The position numbers were made by a program, and so were the translations under genes. The notes beneath the pieces are model-generated. The model searched no databases, was not told the origin of the DNA, and saw only the letters and a list, made by a program, of their open reading frames with translations. Shown one piece after another: positions 35,452 through 44,654 of a DNA stretch of 55,086 bases (position 1 is its first letter; every line of letters begins with the position of its first letter). The DNA is taken from the IMG/VR virus record IMGVR_UViG_3300021976_000018, positions 1 through 55,086 of that record; one strand, written 5' to 3'. Source of the DNA: a virus.

Positions 35452-35745
35452 TCAGCGGTGCTGGACGTAGAGCTGCATGGTGCGGTCGTCGACGCGGCCC
35501 TGCGTAGTGGTGATCCGGGCGGTGAGCTGGACGAAGGTGTCGGCGGTCCCGCCTGACACCCAGGCGACGACCTCCGTACCGTCGTGCTCGACGTCATCGA
35601 TCTCCACGGTGTCGCCCTCGGCCTTGGTGACATCGACGGACGCGATCGTGTCGCCCGCTGGCAGCCACGATGCCCATTTCCACTTGTAGTCGAGGACGGC
35701 GTCGGGGTCGTGTGGATACGTGGGTGGGGGCGCGATGTCTGTCAT
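35452..35745 (-). CDS. Minor structural protein, 97 residues
   Basis: ATG 35745 overlaps the upstream stop. Strand-rich sequence (YKWKWASWLPAGDTIASVDVTKAEGDTV, STADTFVQLTARI-like core) matches the small phage structural proteins with an Ig-like or stabilising fold found after tail fibre genes. Role probably in the tail tip or virion surface. Confidence 0.6.
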   Translation of the reverse strand: MTDIAPPPTYPHDPDAVLDYKWKWASWLPAGDTIASVDVTKAEGDTVEIDDVEHDGTEVVAWVSGGTADTFVQLTARITTTQGRVDDRTMQLYVQHR

Positions 35746-37154
35746 GTGACCACCAGCGTCCTTGTCTCGGAGGGGACGGTGAGCGTGCGGGTCTCGGCTT
35801 CGACGGTCATGGTGCGCTCGGGCGGGGTCGGGGCGATGGTCCCGGTGACGCCGCCGCTGGCGCTGAGCACGCCACCACCGACGAGTACGCCGGAGCCGGA
35901 GACCCGACGGGTTCCGGACGCCAGGAGCACACCTCCACCCTCAAGTACGGCGGAGCCTGTGATGGTGCCGGCAACGACGCCGGCTGCAGTGAGCTGACCG
36001 CCGCCGGCCAGGAGCCCAGCACCGTGCACGGTGCGAGACCCCACAGCGGCGAGCGTGCCGCCGCCATCGAGTGAGCCCTGCCCGTTGACTCGCCGGGCAC
36101 CGGCGGCAGTGAGCTGTCCTCCCCCACCGAGTGCTGCGATACCGGCAACCACTCGATGGCCGGAGGCCGCGAGCGTCCCGCCTCCCGTGAGGGCAGCCAC
36201 CCCGTGGACGATGCGCTCACCGACTGCAGAGAGAACGCCTCCGCCGGCGAGAACACCAGCACCCGTGACCGTGGGCGACGCCTCGCCGGACGCCAGGAGC
36301 ACGCCCCCGCCAGCCAGGGCTGCGGCGCCGTGCACTCGGCGGGTACCGATGGCCGACAGCACGCCCGCCCCGGTGAGCGCACCGGCCCCGTAGACGGTCC
36401 GTCGCCCGGTTCCTGCGAGGGTGCCGCCGCCCGTCAGTGAGCCAGCGCCGTCGACGACCCGGTGCCCCGAGGCGACGAGTGCGCCGCCACCCTCCAGGAC
36501 GCCGGAGCCTTCGACGGTCTCCCCGCCGGCGACCGCTCCGCGCACCGCCCACGTGATCACTGTGCGGCCGGACGCCTCCGCCCCGCCGGCCTGCCATGCG
36601 GCCGGGTTGATGCTCGACGCCGTCACGGTGTTGGTACACGAGTCGAGCCGGGTGGCGGTCGAAGAGATCGACTGCTGGCTGTTGGGCAGCGGGTCGGTTG
36701 GGCTCGGGAAGGGGTCCTCGTTGGAGGCGTAGGTGGTGCCGACCAGTGTCTCTTCGCTGCCCCACGGGAAGTTGAGGTTGGGTGGGTCCGGCGAGTTGGA
36801 GGTGAACGCGACGGCTGGGGGTGTCGCCGGGTCGTGGCCGGACAGGCGTCGGGCGACGGCACTGAACCGGCAGGTGTTGACGGTCGTGACCGTGATCGAC
36901 GCCGGTGGCGTGGCGGCGAAGTCGATGTAGGCGTACGACGCGGTGACGCCGGTGCCTTCGGTCGCGGTGCTGTCGGCGAGCTCGGTCCACCCGGCGGGGA
37001 ACGTCGTGCCCGGCGAGAGGTTGTTCTTGCCGGTCGCCATCTCGATCAAGACCCGGCTGCCGATGACCGTGCCTGACGGCATCGTCACGACATGGGACGT
37101 CGCCAGCGTGTCACGGAAGCTGGTCTGGACCGCTTCGACGACCGGAGCGGCCAT
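35742..37154 (-). CDS. Tail fibre protein with 20-residue glycine-rich repeats
   Basis: The 470-residue protein has an N-terminal strand-rich domain (1-210) that resembles other actinophage minor tail proteins (GTTFPAGWTELADSTATEGTG), then eleven tandem units of about 20 residues (214-433) with the consensus G(A/S)G-x-L-x-GGG-x-L-x-A-x-G-x-R-x-V. The end is a short conserved-looking segment (RTMTVEAETRTLTVPSETRTL). Regular Gly and hydrophobic spacing suggests a beta-solenoid or polyglycine-like fibre that contacts the host surface. Confidence 0.7.
   Translation of the reverse strand: MAAPVVEAVQTSFRDTLATSHVVTMPSGTVIGSRVLIEMATGKNNLSPGTTFPAGWTELADSTATEGTGVTASYAYIDFAATPPASITVTTVNTCRFSAVARRLSGHDPATPPAVAFTSNSPDPPNLNFPWGSEETLVGTTYASNEDPFPSPTDPLPNSQQSISSTATRLDSCTNTVTASSINPAAWQAGGAEASGRTVITWAVRGAVAGGETVEGSGVLEGGGALVASGHRVVDGAGSLTGGGTLAGTGRRTVYGAGALTGAGVLSAIGTRRVHGAAALAGGGVLLASGEASPTVTGAGVLAGGGVLSAVGERIVHGVAALTGGGTLAASGHRVVAGIAALGGGGQLTAAGARRVNGQGSLDGGGTLAAVGSRTVHGAGLLAGGGQLTAAGVVAGTITGSAVLEGGGVLLASGTRRVSGSGVLVGGGVLSASGGVTGTIAPTPPERTMTVEAETRTLTVPSETRTLVVT
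35856..36515. repeat. Eleven 60-bp coding repeats
   Basis: The repeat units in the fibre gene are about 60 bases each. They differ by many substitutions at DNA level but keep the GGG and small-hydrophobic positions, so they are old repeats under protein selection rather than a recent expansion. Confidence 0.75.
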
Positions 37155-37158
37155 GGGT

Positions 37159-37560
37159 TCAGGTCGCCAGGAGGAGGTTGACCTCGATGTCCCCGGCCGG
37201 GATCACGAAGTCGTCGCCGACCAGCAACGCGTTGGCGGTCATCAACCCGTCGCCGAGGAACGTCCCGGCCGTCACGAGCGTCCACGCCGACCAGTGCGTG
37301 TAGTCCTCGGCGGCGGCGACGTCGACCCACGTGATGTCGGTGTCGTTGAGGATCCGGCGGGTCGCGGCGTTCGTCGCTGGAGAGCCGAACGAGGCCTGCG
37401 TGCGGGTCGTGTTGTCGGCGATGTTCGCCGTGCCGGCCGAGCCGGGGTCGCCGTCGTGGAGCTGGATCCACACCGCAGTGGGGGCGGTCCAGTTGGCGGC
37501 GTTGCCGAAGCCGTTCAGGATGCTGTCGGCGATCGACTGCGAGAAACCGAGGGTGGTCAT
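37159..37560 (-). CDS. Minor tail protein, 133 residues
   Basis: ATG 37560 has no close overlap upstream (27-base gap). The sequence (ADSILNGFGNAANW ..., VWIQLHDGDPGSAGTANIADNTTR, WSAWTLVTAGTFLG) is a small conserved actinophage minor tail or fibre-base protein. Structural role inferred from position. Confidence 0.7.
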   Translation of the reverse strand: MTTLGFSQSIADSILNGFGNAANWTAPTAVWIQLHDGDPGSAGTANIADNTTRTQASFGSPATNAATRRILNDTDITWVDVAAAEDYTHWSAWTLVTAGTFLGDGLMTANALLVGDDFVIPAGDIEVNLLLAT

Positions 37561-37587
37561 GGGTCTCCTTGCGAGGTCAGGTGGTGG

Positions 37588-40056
37588 TCAGGCCGGCGAT
37601 AATTGCCAGGTGGTTTCCCACAGGCAGCCACCCTCTGACCACTTGTGGCCGATGGACTCGATGAACTCGTTGTCGTCGATGCCGAGCCCGGTGCTGCCGT
37701 TGGCGGTGAGGTGGATCATGTGCCCGACCCGGCGGCGGATCGCCTGGGCACGGTAGGCGGCGGACTTCGACGCGTAGAACGAGATCGACACGGGCGGTCG
37801 TTGGTCGCCGGAGGCGGCGAGGAGGGCGTCGCCGTACGCTTCGGCGTCGGCTTCGGTGGCGTGGAGGTTGGAGGGGCTGCGGTGCGGGAGGATGGCGTTG
37901 TGGTCGTCTTGAGAGGCGATGTCGTCGACGGTCACGAACCGGCCGTCGCCGCCGGTGGTGTTGGGGTTCTGGAGGGTGGCTTTGGTGTGGGGGCCGTTGT
38001 AGCCCCGGACCGCGAAGACGACGGACTCGTTGATGGTCCCGCCGTCGAAGCCATGGAAGATCGTCGGGTCTTCGGACTCGGTGCAGTCGACCTTGTAGGC
38101 GTGAGCGACACCGGCTTGGAAGGCGGCGGTCCCACCGGCGACGATCCCGCTGATGAACCCGTAGCCATCAGGTGGATCAAAGTCGTCCGAAAACGAGATG
38201 CCGGCGACGCTGGCGATCGCCGTAGAGGCAACGATGAACAACGTTGGGACCCGACCCCAGCCGTGCACGAGCGCTCCGGGATCGAACCCGGACACGGGGT
38301 CGCCCATGGCGATCCCCCGGGTCGACTGGTACCAGTCCTCGATGCGGAATATCGCGGCTGCGAACAACCCGGGAGCCACCCCAGCGTTGTCGTAGAACTC
38401 GACGGTCGTGCCGCCTTCGGTGCCGTTGCACCAATGGCTGTAGACCCTCATGCCGAGCGCGACGCCACCGTCGCGGTGTGCGGTCCACCACAGGGGGTTG
38501 AGCCAACGTTCCCCGGCGGTGTTCGCCGAGGAGGCGATGAAGATGACGAGTATGTCGCCGTTGCTGACGGTGGGGAGCGTGATGTCGACGTTCCCGGACC
38601 CGACAACCTCTGTGACGGTGACCCCCGAGGGGGCGTCGGCGGCGACACCGGCGGTCACCTGGTTGACGACGTTGGACCGCTCGTCGAGCGGGGTGATGTC
38701 GTGGTAGCCGAACTGGCCGCCGATGTCGGAGAACCAGGCTGACGGGGTGGTCGCGGCCCGGGCCGCGGCGTCAGCGTACGCGATCGGGCCCTCGTTGGTC
38801 TCGTACAGGAACCCGCGCTCGGTCTCTTCGACGAGGCGGGCCAGGTCGAGGGCCTGGCCGTCCTCGGCCCCGACCGGGCCGGTGGTGATCGTGCCTTCGT
38901 CGATGCGTGCCGGGGGGTTGAGGAGCCCGGCCCGGCTGAGGATGTCACCGACGACGAGCCCGGTCGGCGCCCCGGCGACTGCGAGTCGTGGCGACGCGAT
39001 GCCGGCCTTGGCCGCGTCGGTCAGGCTGCCCTCACCGACGATCGTCGCGACCTTCGCCCCGTCGACCGGTGTGTCGGAGCGGACGTCGATCACCTTCCCG
39101 GTCCACAGGATGCCTTCGACCTCTCCGGCGATGTGGTCCCAGACGTGGAAGTCGCCAATCTCCGGCGGTCGGCCGGAGAACTCGTTGTGGTAGCCGAATA
39201 GACCGACGAGGCTGGACGACGGCGCCGATGTCACGCCGGACGTGACCGCGACACCTCCCACGTACGCGGTGATCGTGCCGCCCAGGACATCGGCGCCGAT
39301 GGTCATGCCCTCCCACGCCTCCAGCGGATAGTCGGTGGCCATCACCGTGAGCACCCCGCCGACGACCTGCCAGATCCGCACCTCCCTGTCGACGGACTGG
39401 AAGTGCACGAACACGTAGTTGTTCGGATCGGTCCAGGACACCACCAGTCCGGCGGTGTGGATGCGGTCGGAGGCCTGTACCTGCCGGATCGTGCACTGCG
39501 CGTAGTAGTCGTCGACTCCGACGTCGATCGTCGACACGATGTCAGCCTCGAAGAGCTGGCCGGCCTGAGCGACGTTGCCCACAACCGAGAAGCTGCCCTG
39601 GCGGTTGGTCCACGCCTGGCCGGTTTCGGTGGTGCCGAGCGGGCCGTCTGGCCGGTCGAACCGGTCGCGGGCCAACAGCACCGGGTCATTGGGCACCGAT
39701 TCGACGGTCCGTACCCGGATCTTGCGGCCCGGCTGCAACGAGAACGGCGCCGTGTTGAACGGCGAGGCCGTGTTGTAGCGGGAGAACTGGTCGCCGTCGT
39801 TGCGGAGCTGCGCACGGAGCATGCCAGGCACCGCGACCCCGGACACCGGCGACGGCCGGTCGCGGCCCGACAGCGACTCGCCGGAGAGCAGGAACCGAGT
39901 GAAGTTCTCCTCCGGCTCATCGAAGTCGCCGTCGTTGTCGAGGTCCACCTCCAAGACGATCTCGGACAGCTGCGGGTCCGAGCCCTGGACGACCGACAGC
40001 GTCGCTTCGCCGCCGACCTGGACGCCGCCGGCGATGTGCGCGTCGACGACGGTCAC
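37588..40056 (-). CDS. Minor tail protein with LamG-like carbohydrate-binding domain
   Basis: GTG 40056 gives 822 residues. Residues 1-120 match the start of actinophage minor tail proteins (IVLEVDLDNDGDFDEPEENFT, GMLRAQLRNDGDQFSRYN). Residues about 125-310 look like a concanavalin/LamG domain (DRFDRPDGPLGTTETGQAWTN). The C-terminal part contains IGGQFGYHDITPLDERSNVVNQVTAG and a second jelly-roll-like region. It likely forms the tail tip and binds host carbohydrate. Confidence 0.8.
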   Translation of the reverse strand: MTVVDAHIAGGVQVGGEATLSVVQGSDPQLSEIVLEVDLDNDGDFDEPEENFTRFLLSGESLSGRDRPSPVSGVAVPGMLRAQLRNDGDQFSRYNTASPFNTAPFSLQPGRKIRVRTVESVPNDPVLLARDRFDRPDGPLGTTETGQAWTNRQGSFSVVGNVAQAGQLFEADIVSTIDVGVDDYYAQCTIRQVQASDRIHTAGLVVSWTDPNNYVFVHFQSVDREVRIWQVVGGVLTVMATDYPLEAWEGMTIGADVLGGTITAYVGGVAVTSGVTSAPSSSLVGLFGYHNEFSGRPPEIGDFHVWDHIAGEVEGILWTGKVIDVRSDTPVDGAKVATIVGEGSLTDAAKAGIASPRLAVAGAPTGLVVGDILSRAGLLNPPARIDEGTITTGPVGAEDGQALDLARLVEETERGFLYETNEGPIAYADAAARAATTPSAWFSDIGGQFGYHDITPLDERSNVVNQVTAGVAADAPSGVTVTEVVGSGNVDITLPTVSNGDILVIFIASSANTAGERWLNPLWWTAHRDGGVALGMRVYSHWCNGTEGGTTVEFYDNAGVAPGLFAAAIFRIEDWYQSTRGIAMGDPVSGFDPGALVHGWGRVPTLFIVASTAIASVAGISFSDDFDPPDGYGFISGIVAGGTAAFQAGVAHAYKVDCTESEDPTIFHGFDGGTINESVVFAVRGYNGPHTKATLQNPNTTGGDGRFVTVDDIASQDDHNAILPHRSPSNLHATEADAEAYGDALLAASGDQRPPVSISFYASKSAAYRAQAIRRRVGHMIHLTANGSTGLGIDDNEFIESIGHKWSEGGCLWETTWQLSPA

Positions 40057-40958
40057 GAAGCCACAATTTCGAAGTTGACGACTTGGAAGGGTGGGTTGCC
40101 GGTGTCGGAGCTGCCGCCGAGCGCGGTGCCCAGGGTGTTGGCGACGACCGCGCCACCGACTCCGGCGATGTCGCCTTCGTGTGTCGAGTTCCAGGAGGTG
40201 ACGGTCTTGCGCTGGATCCAGTGGTTGTTCGACGACCCGGCGCCGTCGTTGACCCTGGCGTGCGACGTGGCCGAGTCGAGCGGGTGGACGTGGTCGACGT
40301 TGCCACCGGTACCGCCCAACGTCGCGCCGGTGCCCGAGGTCGCCTTGCCCAACGGGAAGCGCTGCTGCAGGTTGGGGACGTTGAACGTCGTCGACCCGTT
40401 ACCGACCCCGTACGCGGTGCCGATCGCCGCGAACAGCGCCGCGAACGTGGAGCGCGAGACCGCCTGACCCTGGCACAGCAGTCGCCCGGGCGCAGCCGTG
40501 GCGCGGGCCGTGGGGATGATGTCGCCGACTTCCAAGCCGTTGCCCTCCTCATCGTCGAGGGTGATCCGGGGTGTGACACGGATCGCGTCGCCGTTGAACT
40601 CGACGCTGACCGGGGCAGGGAACTGCTCGAACCAGCGCAACGCCCCCCCGCTGGTGAGCGTCACGTAGTAGCCGTAGACCAGCTGCGCTGTCCCTGTGCT
40701 GGACCGGGTGAACGTCTGCTGCGCATACACGCCGGTCGACGGGTTGGCCTGCGTCGTCACCCACGACCCGCCTGTGAGCGCCTTCGACGTGTACCCGGCG
40801 AAGTTCGCTTCGGTGAACGCCGCCGCGGTCAGAGCATCCACCTGGGGGGGTGTGAGCCCTGTCGTGGCGTCGTTGCGGAACAGGCGCAGCGTGTAGTTGG
40901 CGGCGAGGATCAGGTCGAGGAACGCCTCCTCGCCCGCGTCCACCACGATCAGGCTCAC
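40053..40958 (-). CDS. Tail collar-domain protein
   Basis: The 301-residue protein contains a phage tail collar motif at about 150-200 (PGRLLCQGQAVSRSTFAALFAAIGTAYG, STTFNVPNLQQRFPLGK). The N-terminal 140 residues form a strand-rich attachment domain, and the C-terminal 80 are Gly/Thr-rich with His (DHVHPL). Probably a tail fibre or tip component. Confidence 0.8.
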   Translation of the reverse strand: MSLIVVDAGEEAFLDLILAANYTLRLFRNDATTGLTPPQVDALTAAAFTEANFAGYTSKALTGGSWVTTQANPSTGVYAQQTFTRSSTGTAQLVYGYYVTLTSGGALRWFEQFPAPVSVEFNGDAIRVTPRITLDDEEGNGLEVGDIIPTARATAAPGRLLCQGQAVSRSTFAALFAAIGTAYGVGNGSTTFNVPNLQQRFPLGKATSGTGATLGGTGGNVDHVHPLDSATSHARVNDGAGSSNNHWIQRKTVTSWNSTHEGDIAGVGGAVVANTLGTALGGSSDTGNPPFQVVNFEIVAS

Positions 40959-43588
40959 GCCGACCCCCTGATCTCGCCGCGGTCGATGGCGTCCTGCATG
41001 AGCCGGATCAGGTCACGCTCCGAGTAGAGGCTGCCGGCGTTGTTCATGATCACGGTGGTGCCGCCACCGCCCTCGCCGGCCGAGCGCACGCCGGTGGGGT
41101 TGGGGATGTCGGCCATGTTCCGCATGTTGCGGGGGCTGTTGCGGGAAAGGACTTCCTCGCCGCCCTGGAGGATGCGGAGGACCTCGGTGCCACTGCCGCC
41201 GGGGATCATCTCGCCGCTGTGGGCCTTGCCGATGCCCTTCGCACCCCCGGAGGAGCCGCCGGGGACGGCGACGTTCGGTACGGCGGGGATGGAGTTGTAG
41301 GCGCGGATCAGCCGACGGATCTGCTCCCACACCGCGTCGACGATCCGGGACAGGTTGCCCATGATCCCGTCCCACAGTCCCGACGCCGCCGAGCCGATGC
41401 GGCCCGGCAACCCGGTGATGAACCCGACCAGATCCTCGAAGCGGCCGAAGATCCAGTCCTTCACGGCGGTGGCCCCGGCCTTGATCGTGTCCCAGTTCTT
41501 CACGATCGCCAGCACCGCCAGCCCGAACGGTCCCGTCAGGATCGCGAGGAGGAGCGGCCAGTTGTCCTTCACCCAGTTGAAGACGTTGCTGATCCACCGC
41601 TTGATCGTGTCGAAGTGGATGACGACCATCGCCGCCACCAGCGCAATCCCGGCGATCACCAGGGCGATCGGCCAGATCGAGATCAGCCACGCAGCGGCGA
41701 TCACGGCGGCGCCGGCCATCGCAGCGACCCCGGAGGCGATCCAGCCCGCGACCACGATGGCGAACGTGACCGCGTAGGAGATGCCGGTAGCCACCGCGCC
41801 CGCGGCCGCCATCACCCAGCCGGCGACGTGCTTCGCTCCGCCAACCAGCGCCGCAGCTCCCGACACCACCCAGCCCGCAACGACCTTCGCGGCGGCGATC
41901 GTGTGCTGCGCCCCGGCCCAGACCGCCTTCGCGCCGGTGAGCGCCCAGCTCGCCACCACCCGAGCCGCCTCCACGGCTGCCTTCGCGCCGAGGAACACCC
42001 AGCGTCCGACCATGTAGGCGACCTTCGCCCCGTGCACGACCGCGGTGACGGTGGCGCCGACAGCCATGGCGGCGTAGTGCAGCACGATGGCACCCAGCAC
42101 TGCGACCGCGGTGACCTTCAACGCCTTGAGCGCCGTCTCGTTGCCCTTGAGGACACCGACGACGCTCTTGACGTGGCCCGACGCCGTCTTGAACCCGCGC
42201 CCCAGGTCGTCGCCGTAGGTCGCGGCGAGCTGCACCGCGGCCGGGATCACCGAGCCGCCGATGAACTCGACCAGCCCACCGAGCGCCTTGCGCTTGAACG
42301 ACTCGATGTTCGCCGCCGCGTTGGTGTTCAGGGTCGCGCCGAAATCCTCGGCCGTACCGGAGACGTCGCCGAGCCCGGTGTCCATGGAGACCAGCGACTG
42401 CAGGAACGCCGGGATCTCCGTCACCGACAGATCCTCGAGCGGGGTACCGAACAGACCGATCGCGGCGTTCGCCCGCTTGGTCGGGTCCTCGATGCCGAGC
42501 AGGCCGTCGACGAGCTCGGACAACGCGCCCCGTGCCTGGTCGCCGCCGGTGAGGAACTTGGCGGCCATCTCCTCGGCGTTGAGCCCGGCAGCCTTGAACG
42601 AGTCGACCGACAGGGTCGACATGTCCGTCGCCCTGATGCTCAGCTCCTTGATGGCGTCACCGGTCTTGTCGATGGCGAACATGCCGTCGTGCGACGCCGC
42701 AGCCAGGAGCCCGAAGGCCTCTTCGCCGGTGAAGCCCATGTTGTGCAGGAACCCGCCGTACTCCTCGATGGCGGGGAACAGCTCCTCGCGCATGCCGGCG
42801 GGCATCTTCTGCATCGACGCGATGATCAGATCGAAGGCCTGGTCGGCATCCTTGGCGAGCCCGTGACGGATCGACACGCCCGCCAATCCGACGCCTTGGA
42901 CGACGTCGAACCCGAAGCCGGTCGCGAGGTCGAGGGCCTTCGCGGTCGTCGCCTCGATCGCGGAGTCGCCGGCACCGAGCATCCCTGGCAGGGTCGACAT
43001 GACGGCGTCGACCGCGGAGCCGACCTCCTCCATGGATTCGCCGTAGGCGCCGGCGAACAGCTTGCCGGAGACCCGACCGACCCGGGCCGAGGCGTCGGGG
43101 CTGAGACCCAGCCGGGCCGCGACGGCGTCGGTGCCGGCCTCACGTTCGAACACCTCGTTGAGGCCCATCATGAACGTGGCCCCAGCCGCCGCCCCGCCCG
43201 CCAGGGCTGGGCCCTTCAGCTTGTCGAACGCGCTCCCGGCCGCCGACGACACCTTGGAGTCGAGGCCGGACAGCCCGGACGTCACGCCACGGACGAACCC
43301 GTCGCCCGTCTGCTTCCCGGCGCCCTCGACCTGGGAGGCGGCCTTGTCGGCGTCGGTGCCGATGCCCTTCAGCGCAGTGCCGGCCTTCGACGCTGCGCCG
43401 TCGAGCCCGTCGAACGACTTGGCCGCCTTCGCCCCGGCCTTGTCGATGGACGCGCTCGCCTTGTCGGCGTCACCCTCGATCTTGTCGAGCGACTTCTCGA
43501 CCGTCTTCACGCCGGCGTCCATGCCGGAGTCCAGTGCGTCGAGGTCCGCTCCCACCTTGACCATGAGGTCAGCGATCGTCGTCCCCAC
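40955..43588 (-). CDS. Tape measure protein
   Basis: The 877-residue protein starts with coiled-coil sequence (LMVKVGADLDALDSGMDAGVKTVEKSLDKIE), continues with a conserved-type helical block (about 130-470), has long hydrophobic stretches (about 500-700: AAVIAAAWLISIWPIALVIAGIALVAAM) and ends with Gly-rich sequence. Position after the tail chaperones and the hydrophobic middle are typical of siphophage tape measures. At about 1.5 angstroms per residue it predicts a tail near 130 nm. Confidence 0.9.
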   Translation of the reverse strand: MGTTIADLMVKVGADLDALDSGMDAGVKTVEKSLDKIEGDADKASASIDKAGAKAAKSFDGLDGAASKAGTALKGIGTDADKAASQVEGAGKQTGDGFVRGVTSGLSGLDSKVSSAAGSAFDKLKGPALAGGAAAGATFMMGLNEVFEREAGTDAVAARLGLSPDASARVGRVSGKLFAGAYGESMEEVGSAVDAVMSTLPGMLGAGDSAIEATTAKALDLATGFGFDVVQGVGLAGVSIRHGLAKDADQAFDLIIASMQKMPAGMREELFPAIEEYGGFLHNMGFTGEEAFGLLAAASHDGMFAIDKTGDAIKELSIRATDMSTLSVDSFKAAGLNAEEMAAKFLTGGDQARGALSELVDGLLGIEDPTKRANAAIGLFGTPLEDLSVTEIPAFLQSLVSMDTGLGDVSGTAEDFGATLNTNAAANIESFKRKALGGLVEFIGGSVIPAAVQLAATYGDDLGRGFKTASGHVKSVVGVLKGNETALKALKVTAVAVLGAIVLHYAAMAVGATVTAVVHGAKVAYMVGRWVFLGAKAAVEAARVVASWALTGAKAVWAGAQHTIAAAKVVAGWVVSGAAALVGGAKHVAGWVMAAAGAVATGISYAVTFAIVVAGWIASGVAAMAGAAVIAAAWLISIWPIALVIAGIALVAAMVVIHFDTIKRWISNVFNWVKDNWPLLLAILTGPFGLAVLAIVKNWDTIKAGATAVKDWIFGRFEDLVGFITGLPGRIGSAASGLWDGIMGNLSRIVDAVWEQIRRLIRAYNSIPAVPNVAVPGGSSGGAKGIGKAHSGEMIPGGSGTEVLRILQGGEEVLSRNSPRNMRNMADIPNPTGVRSAGEGGGGTTVIMNNAGSLYSERDLIRLMQDAIDRGEIRGSA

Positions 43589-44219
43589 GGCTGACCTCCT
43601 CGCGCTTGTGGATCGACCCGCCGAAACGGCGGGTCAACGACTTGAGCATCGTCGCCATCTGGTTGGGGCTATGGGTCCGGGGGCGGCCCCACTCGGGCAT
43701 GAAGTCCGAGGGCTTGAGCCGCTTGCCCTTCTTGCCCTTCATCGCGTTGGCGATCGTCGCCGACACGATCCCGGCGAGGACATCGGCCCGGTAGCCGGCG
43801 TCGAGCGGGCCGACCTCTTCCTCGTACACCGCCCACTCGGTCAGCTCCCGGGAGCTGGTGCGCGCCAGCAGCTCCTCGACGGTCATGTGGAGATGGCCAG
43901 CTAGCCGAAACAGGAACTTTCGCTGCGGGTCAAGCCCTTCGGTGATCCGCTTCCTCGACGCCTCAGTGAGGCCACTCAGGTCGAGGATGGCGTCGCTCAC
44001 CCGCCTCAGTGCAACCGTCGACTTCTCGCCTACCTGGTCCTGATCGTCATCCGAGAAGACCCGCTCGCCGTGGTCGTCGACGACGCAACGAACCACGATC
44101 CACGCAGTGCTTGGATCGGCGCCAACGCTTCGGAGTTCGTCGCAGTCGAGGCCCGACAGGCCTCGGACACGCACCTGGGTCGACCATTCGGGCACATCGA
44201 CGGTTGTGTGGCGGGGCAC
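43569..44219 (-). CDS. Second tail assembly chaperone (long)
   Basis: GTG 44219 shares bases with the stop of a 22-codon frame. The 216-residue product begins like the first chaperone (DVPEWSTQVRVRGLSGLDCDEL) and carries a second domain (KFLFRLAGHLHMTVEELLARTSSRELTEWAVYEEE) typical of the extended product of the frameshifted chaperone pair. Here it has a full N-terminal copy of its own. The gene overlaps the tape measure start by 20 bases. Confidence 0.8.
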   Translation of the reverse strand: MPRHTTVDVPEWSTQVRVRGLSGLDCDELRSVGADPSTAWIVVRCVVDDHGERVFSDDDQDQVGEKSTVALRRVSDAILDLSGLTEASRKRITEGLDPQRKFLFRLAGHLHMTVEELLARTSSRELTEWAVYEEEVGPLDAGYRADVLAGIVSATIANAMKGKKGKRLKPSDFMPEWGRPRTHSPNQMATMLKSLTRRFGGSIHKREEVSRGDDDR

Positions 44220-44287
44220 TAGACCCCCAGTGCTCGGGCCTCGTCCTTGCGCCGGTTGTTCTCGGCCGCCGTCACCGGCTCAACCAT
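44219..44287 (-). CDS. 22-codon frame between the tail chaperones
   Basis: ATG 44287 lies inside the end of the first chaperone gene (8-base overlap with its stop), and its TAG shares bases with the GTG of the second chaperone. The peptide (VEPVTAAENNRRKDEARALG) is protein-like. It may be a coupling frame or a remnant of the former frameshift extension; it is in the +1 frame relative to the first gene. Confidence 0.45.
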   Translation of the reverse strand: MVEPVTAAENNRRKDEARALGV

Positions 44288-44654
44288 CCTCGGCCTCGTC
44301 GTCCGTGTCCGATTCGTCGTCGACGAGGGCTGACAGCCGGTTGGCGATGTCGAACAGCCGCTCGATCACCCGTGCGGCCTTCGCTCCGAGCTGCGCCGTC
44401 TCGTTGTCACCGAAGATCCGTTCACCGGTCTCCGGGTCGTAGAGGCACTTGACGACCAGCCGGGACCGGAAGTTCGCGAGACGCAACTCGATGTCCTGGC
44501 CGCCCCTCCTGAGGGCGACAGACTTGGCCTCGTAGGCGTCCCGGTCAGTGCCGGTCAACCCGCGCACCCGGACCTTGACACCCCACTCGGGGACGTCGAG
44601 GTCCTCGAACGGGAGGTCGTCGGCGGCGAGGATCAGTCCCCTGAGGTCGGTCAC
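44280..44654 (-). CDS. First tail assembly chaperone
   Basis: ATG 44654 overlaps the major tail protein stop. The 124-residue product (DVPEWGVKVRVRGLTGTDRDAYEAKS, RSRLVVKCLYDPETGERIFGDNE, RLFDIANRLSAL) matches the gpG-type chaperone that coats the tape measure before tail assembly. An acidic tail (DDESDTDDEAEDG) ends it. Confidence 0.85.
   Translation of the reverse strand: MTDLRGLILAADDLPFEDLDVPEWGVKVRVRGLTGTDRDAYEAKSVALRRGGQDIELRLANFRSRLVVKCLYDPETGERIFGDNETAQLGAKAARVIERLFDIANRLSALVDDESDTDDEAEDG

Noticed and set aside
35856-36515. Regular repeats considered as a CRISPR array
   Set aside because: The period is a multiple of three inside an open frame, units are diverged and there are no unique spacers; it is a protein repeat.
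41219-43594. Open frame of 791 codons on the plus strand opposite the tape measure gene
   Set aside because: It is the antisense shadow of a GC-rich gene; composition is Arg/Asp/His-rich with no domain, and the tape measure reading is clear.
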